This document shows, one piece after another, positions 32,379-34,852 of a stretch of DNA of 34,852 nucleotides. The notes under the pieces are model-generated. The model was not told the DNA's origin, did not search any database, and was given only the letters and a program-made list of their open reading frames with translations. The DNA comes from an uncultured Clostridia bacterium (lineage in GTDB: Bacteria > Bacillota > Clostridia > Christensenellales > Aristaeellaceae): positions 1 through 34,852 of the forward strand of contig CALVTQ010000004.1 of assembly GCA_944362695.1 (NCBI GenBank), read 5' to 3'. Positions within the stretch are counted from its first letter, which is position 1, and every line of letters starts with the position of its first letter. Made by a program: the position numbers and the translations under genes.

Positions 32379-32428
32379 AGAGTGATAGAAGTACCGACGC
32401 TTGACCCCTATGCAAACAGGTGATTTCG

Positions 32429-33997
32429 ATGCCGAACCATCATGTGGTTTCACAAATAAAGAATCGCTGCTTCGACCTGTCCAGAATCGTCTCGTTTCTG
32501 GCCGCCGCGTCGATGCTGTGCGTTCTGCCGCTTCTTTTTCATGACGCGTTTTTTGACATCAACCGCTGCAAGGTCTCCTTTGTCATTCACTGCATGCCCG
32601 CCTTGTTCACGCTCATGCTGATCGTCTCTCTTCCCGCGCTCGGACGCATGCGCAGGGGATGGAAGCGCATCGCGGCGCCCTGCGTTGCCATGGCACTGTT
32701 CCTTGTCTTCTGCACGATCTCCTGCGTGCGCCTCGGGTTTGACGAGCTGACGCTTACCGGCAGCAAGGGGCGCTACGGCGGGCTGTGGTTCCTGCTCTCA
32801 TGCGGCGCGGCGTTTGCGATGATCGCCGCCGGTGCGCTGCGCGGACACGTGGTGACTGTGCTCATCCTGCTGACATCCGCCGTCTGCGCCGCACTGGGCA
32901 TCGCCAATGCAATGGGGCTTGACCCGCTCGGCTTCTATGAGCGCATCAAGCAAGGGCAGGAGATCATGTACATGTCCACCATCGGGCATTTCGATTTCTT
33001 CGGCACATACATCGTCCTGATGCTCGGCATCTGCGGCGGACAGTTCGTCTTCGGCAAAGGCCTGCTCGCCCGCATATTCGGCGGCGTCTGTGCGCTGCTT
33101 TGCGCTGTGGCTGCCGTCTGCGCGCGCACGGACAGCGCTTTTTTGGGCACGCACCTCGTCTGCGCAGCGCTTATGGCCTGCTCCGGCGGCGATTACGGCA
33201 CGATCCGGCGCGCGCTCGTGCATTGGGCCGTGTGCTTTGCGGTGCTGCCGCTGACACTGCACATGCTCTCGTTCAGCCGGTTTGCGCTCGAATTTTCCGG
33301 CCCGATTCTTCTTTTAGGCAAGCCGCCTGTCGCCGCGATATTCTGCGTGCTCGCGTGCATCGTGCTCATCCTGAGCAGCATGCGCAAATCGCTCGGCAAG
33401 GCCCCGTGGAGCCGCCGTCGGATGATGCTTTCCGTCGGGCTGCTCCTGCTGCTTTGCTTCCTGATCCTGTTCGGCGCGATGTGCTATTTCACGTTCGTCG
33501 ACACGGAGGCGAACCTCGGCGGAGCAGCCAATGTGCTGCGCATGAACGAAAGCTGGGGCTCTCTGCGCGGCTACGTCTACAAATGGGCTGTGCAGGCCTA
33601 CGGCGATTATTCGCCCATCGAAAAGCTTCTGGGGCGCGGACTCGAGAAGACGCGGCTCATTCTGGACCCATACTTTGACGACCCGGCTGGACTCGCTGGC
33701 GGCTATTTCAACGACACGCACTGCCAGCCGCTGCAATATCTGATCACGGGCGGCCTGCTGACGGCGCTCGCGTTCGTCGCATTTTATGTGTGCATTACCG
33801 TCACCGCAGGCAGGCATGCCGCGCATGACCCACTGCTTTGTGGGCTATTCGCCGCGCTCGTTTGCTACGGCATGATCATGCTCATCAACGTCACACAGCC
33901 GATTCTGCTGGGCGTCTACTTCGCCATATCCGCACTCGCCGTATCGCGTATTCGATATTTGTCCGTCAAAGGGGAGGGAAGCAACCGTGAATCTTGA
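32429..33997 (+). CDS. Polytopic membrane protein, O-antigen ligase/polymerase-like (PF04932-like)
   Basis: A 522-residue protein with roughly 11-12 hydrophobic helices. In the middle MSTIGHFDFFGTYIVLMLG resembles the 'GNPN' region of WaaL-type ligases. A large polar loop near the C-terminal third carries GRGLEKTR, then NDTHCQPLQYLITGG, matching the family pattern where a His and a nearby Arg contact the lipid-linked glycan. Such enzymes polymerise or transfer undecaprenyl-linked glycans outside the membrane. In a Gram-positive cell the target could be a wall polymer or glycoprotein. ATG 32429 is preceded by CAGGTGAT; a GTG at 32420 lies within that site. No other glycan cluster gene adjoins it, and it overlaps the helicase start by 11 bases. 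The family call is moderate; function is inferred. Confidence 0.72.
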   Translation: MPNHHVVSQIKNRCFDLSRIVSFLAAASMLCVLPLLFHDAFFDINRCKVSFVIHCMPALFTLMLIVSLPALGRMRRGWKRIAAPCVAMALFLVFCTISCVRLGFDELTLTGSKGRYGGLWFLLSCGAAFAMIAAGALRGHVVTVLILLTSAVCAALGIANAMGLDPLGFYERIKQGQEIMYMSTIGHFDFFGTYIVLMLGICGGQFVFGKGLLARIFGGVCALLCAVAAVCARTDSAFLGTHLVCAALMACSGGDYGTIRRALVHWAVCFAVLPLTLHMLSFSRFALEFSGPILLLGKPPVAAIFCVLACIVLILSSMRKSLGKAPWSRRRMMLSVGLLLLLCFLILFGAMCYFTFVDTEANLGGAANVLRMNESWGSLRGYVYKWAVQAYGDYSPIEKLLGRGLEKTRLILDPYFDDPAGLAGGYFNDTHCQPLQYLITGGLLTALAFVAFYVCITVTAGRHAAHDPLLCGLFAALVCYGMIMLINVTQPILLGVYFAISALAVSRIRYLSVKGEGSNRES

Positions 33998-34852
33998 GCA
34001 GCTTCTGGGCTATCTCAAAGGCCAGCCCGATTTCATGCAGAATGTGACGCACTGGGAGGTCATTCCCGCCCACGACGCGCAGTACGAACCCTTCCCGGAC
34101 ACGCTCGACCCACGCATACCGGGCGTGCTTGCGGCGCGCGGCATCTACAAGCTGTACAGCCATCAGCGGCAGGCATTCGACCTCGCGGCGCAGAAGAAGG
34201 ACATCTGCGTCGTGACGCCGACGGCCTCCGGCAAGACGATGTGCTACAACCTGCCCGTGCTCAACACCATCATGCACGAGCCGGACGCCCGCGCGCTGTA
34301 TCTGTTCCCGACGAAGGCGCTCTCCGCCGATCAGGTCTCCGAACTTTACGAGCTCATCGAGGCGCTGGGCATCGATGTGAAGACATACACATACGACGGT
34401 GACACGCCCGCAGCCGCGCGCAGACAGGTGCGTCAGGCGGGCCACATCGTGGTGACCAACCCGGATATGCTTCATTCAGGCATCCTGCCGCACCACACCA
34501 AGTGGGTCAAGCTGTTCGAGAACCTTCGCTACATTGTCATCGATGAAATCCACGCCTATCGCGGCGTGTTCGGCTCGAACCTGTCTAACGTCATCCGCCG
34601 CCTGCTGAGGCTGTGCAGATTCTACGGCTCCGACCCGCAGTTCATATGCTGCTCGGCGACCATCGCCAACCCCGGCGAGCTGGCGCAGATCCTCATCGGC
34701 AGGCCGGTCGAGGTCATCGACAAGAGCGGCGCGGCGACGGGGGAAAAGCACATCGTCTTCTACAACCCGCCTGTCGTCAACCGCCAGCTCGGCGTGCGCA
34801 AATCCGTGCTGCACGAGACGCTGAAAATCTCGTCCATGATGGTGGACAACGA
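33987..34852 (+). CDS. DEAD/DEAH-box helicase, YprA/MrfA-like, 5' part only
   Basis: A superfamily 2 helicase resembling Bacillus MrfA (YprA), which acts with the exonuclease MrfB in mitomycin-damage repair. The window holds the first 288 codons; full-length relatives have about 750 residues with a C-terminal zinc-binding DUF1998 region not seen here. Present: SHQRQAF (Q motif-like, 58-64), Walker A TPTASGKT (77-84), LFPTKAL, the DEIH box (186-189) and motif III SAT (223-225). The start is GTG 33987, 8 nt after GGGGAGGG (33971-33978). It overlaps the preceding membrane protein gene by 11 bases, so the two are probably co-transcribed, although no functional link is evident. The helicase family is certain; the MrfA assignment is likely. 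Confidence 0.88.
   Translation, partial: MNLEQLLGYLKGQPDFMQNVTHWEVIPAHDAQYEPFPDTLDPRIPGVLAARGIYKLYSHQRQAFDLAAQKKDICVVTPTASGKTMCYNLPVLNTIMHEPDARALYLFPTKALSADQVSELYELIEALGIDVKTYTYDGDTPAAARRQVRQAGHIVVTNPDMLHSGILPHHTKWVKLFENLRYIVIDEIHAYRGVFGSNLSNVIRRLLRLCRFYGSDPQFICCSATIANPGELAQILIGRPVEVIDKSGAATGEKHIVFYNPPVVNRQLGVRKSVLHETLKISSMMVDN

Noticed and set aside
29740-32415. An 891-codon minus-strand open frame opposite clpC
   Set aside because: It is a codon-bias shadow of clpC and runs through the clpC terminator, where no gene signal exists.

Overview
The window looks like chromosomal DNA of a Gram-positive, Clostridia-type member of the Bacillota with high GC (about 60%, judged by eye). The grounds are strong AGGAGG-type ribosome binding sites, TTGACA/TATAAT-like promoters with 17-bp spacers, a perfect CIRCE element before groES, a CtsR box before ctsR-clpC, and the order miaB - ylbF-like gene - mutS - mutL - miaA. 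Species cannot be named from this sequence. No tRNA, rRNA, insertion sequence, prophage gene or CRISPR array is visible, and no gene-free stretch exceeds 300 bases.

Layout. Positions 1-1101 (minus strand) hold groES and the start of groEL behind a CIRCE-controlled promoter. Plus-strand mutY follows and meets a small zinc-ribbon gene tail to tail. Then come priA, a membrane-anchored family 2 glycosyltransferase and a QueG-like iron-sulfur protein. From a promoter inside the end of the QueG-like gene (7144) to a strong terminator (18847) runs one apparent 11-kb operon: radical SAM protein, its partner DUF2344 protein, RNase E/G, MiaB, a YlbF-family protein, MutS, MutL and MiaA. It joins RNA processing, tRNA A37 modification (MiaA makes i6A, MiaB converts it to ms2i6A) and mismatch repair.

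After the terminator comes an isolated cysteine- and proline-rich protein with a possible late-sporulation promoter. A second operon follows: cysteine desulfurase, a long HflX GTPase, a VanY-type D,D-carboxypeptidase and a cyclase-family hydrolase. galE stands alone with its own promoter and terminator. A minus-strand operon (ABC-F ATPase, uridine kinase, UMF1-type transporter) diverges from ctsR-clpC. The window closes with an O-antigen-ligase-like membrane protein and the first third or so of a YprA/MrfA-type helicase.

Most genes are housekeeping. Three points deserve most attention. HflX carries an N-terminal extension of about 175 residues with a complete JAMM metalloprotease-type motif. 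ctsR is followed directly by a ClpC that lacks the M-domain, with no mcsA or mcsB between them. The Cys/Pro-rich orphan protein sits behind a sigma-K-like promoter.
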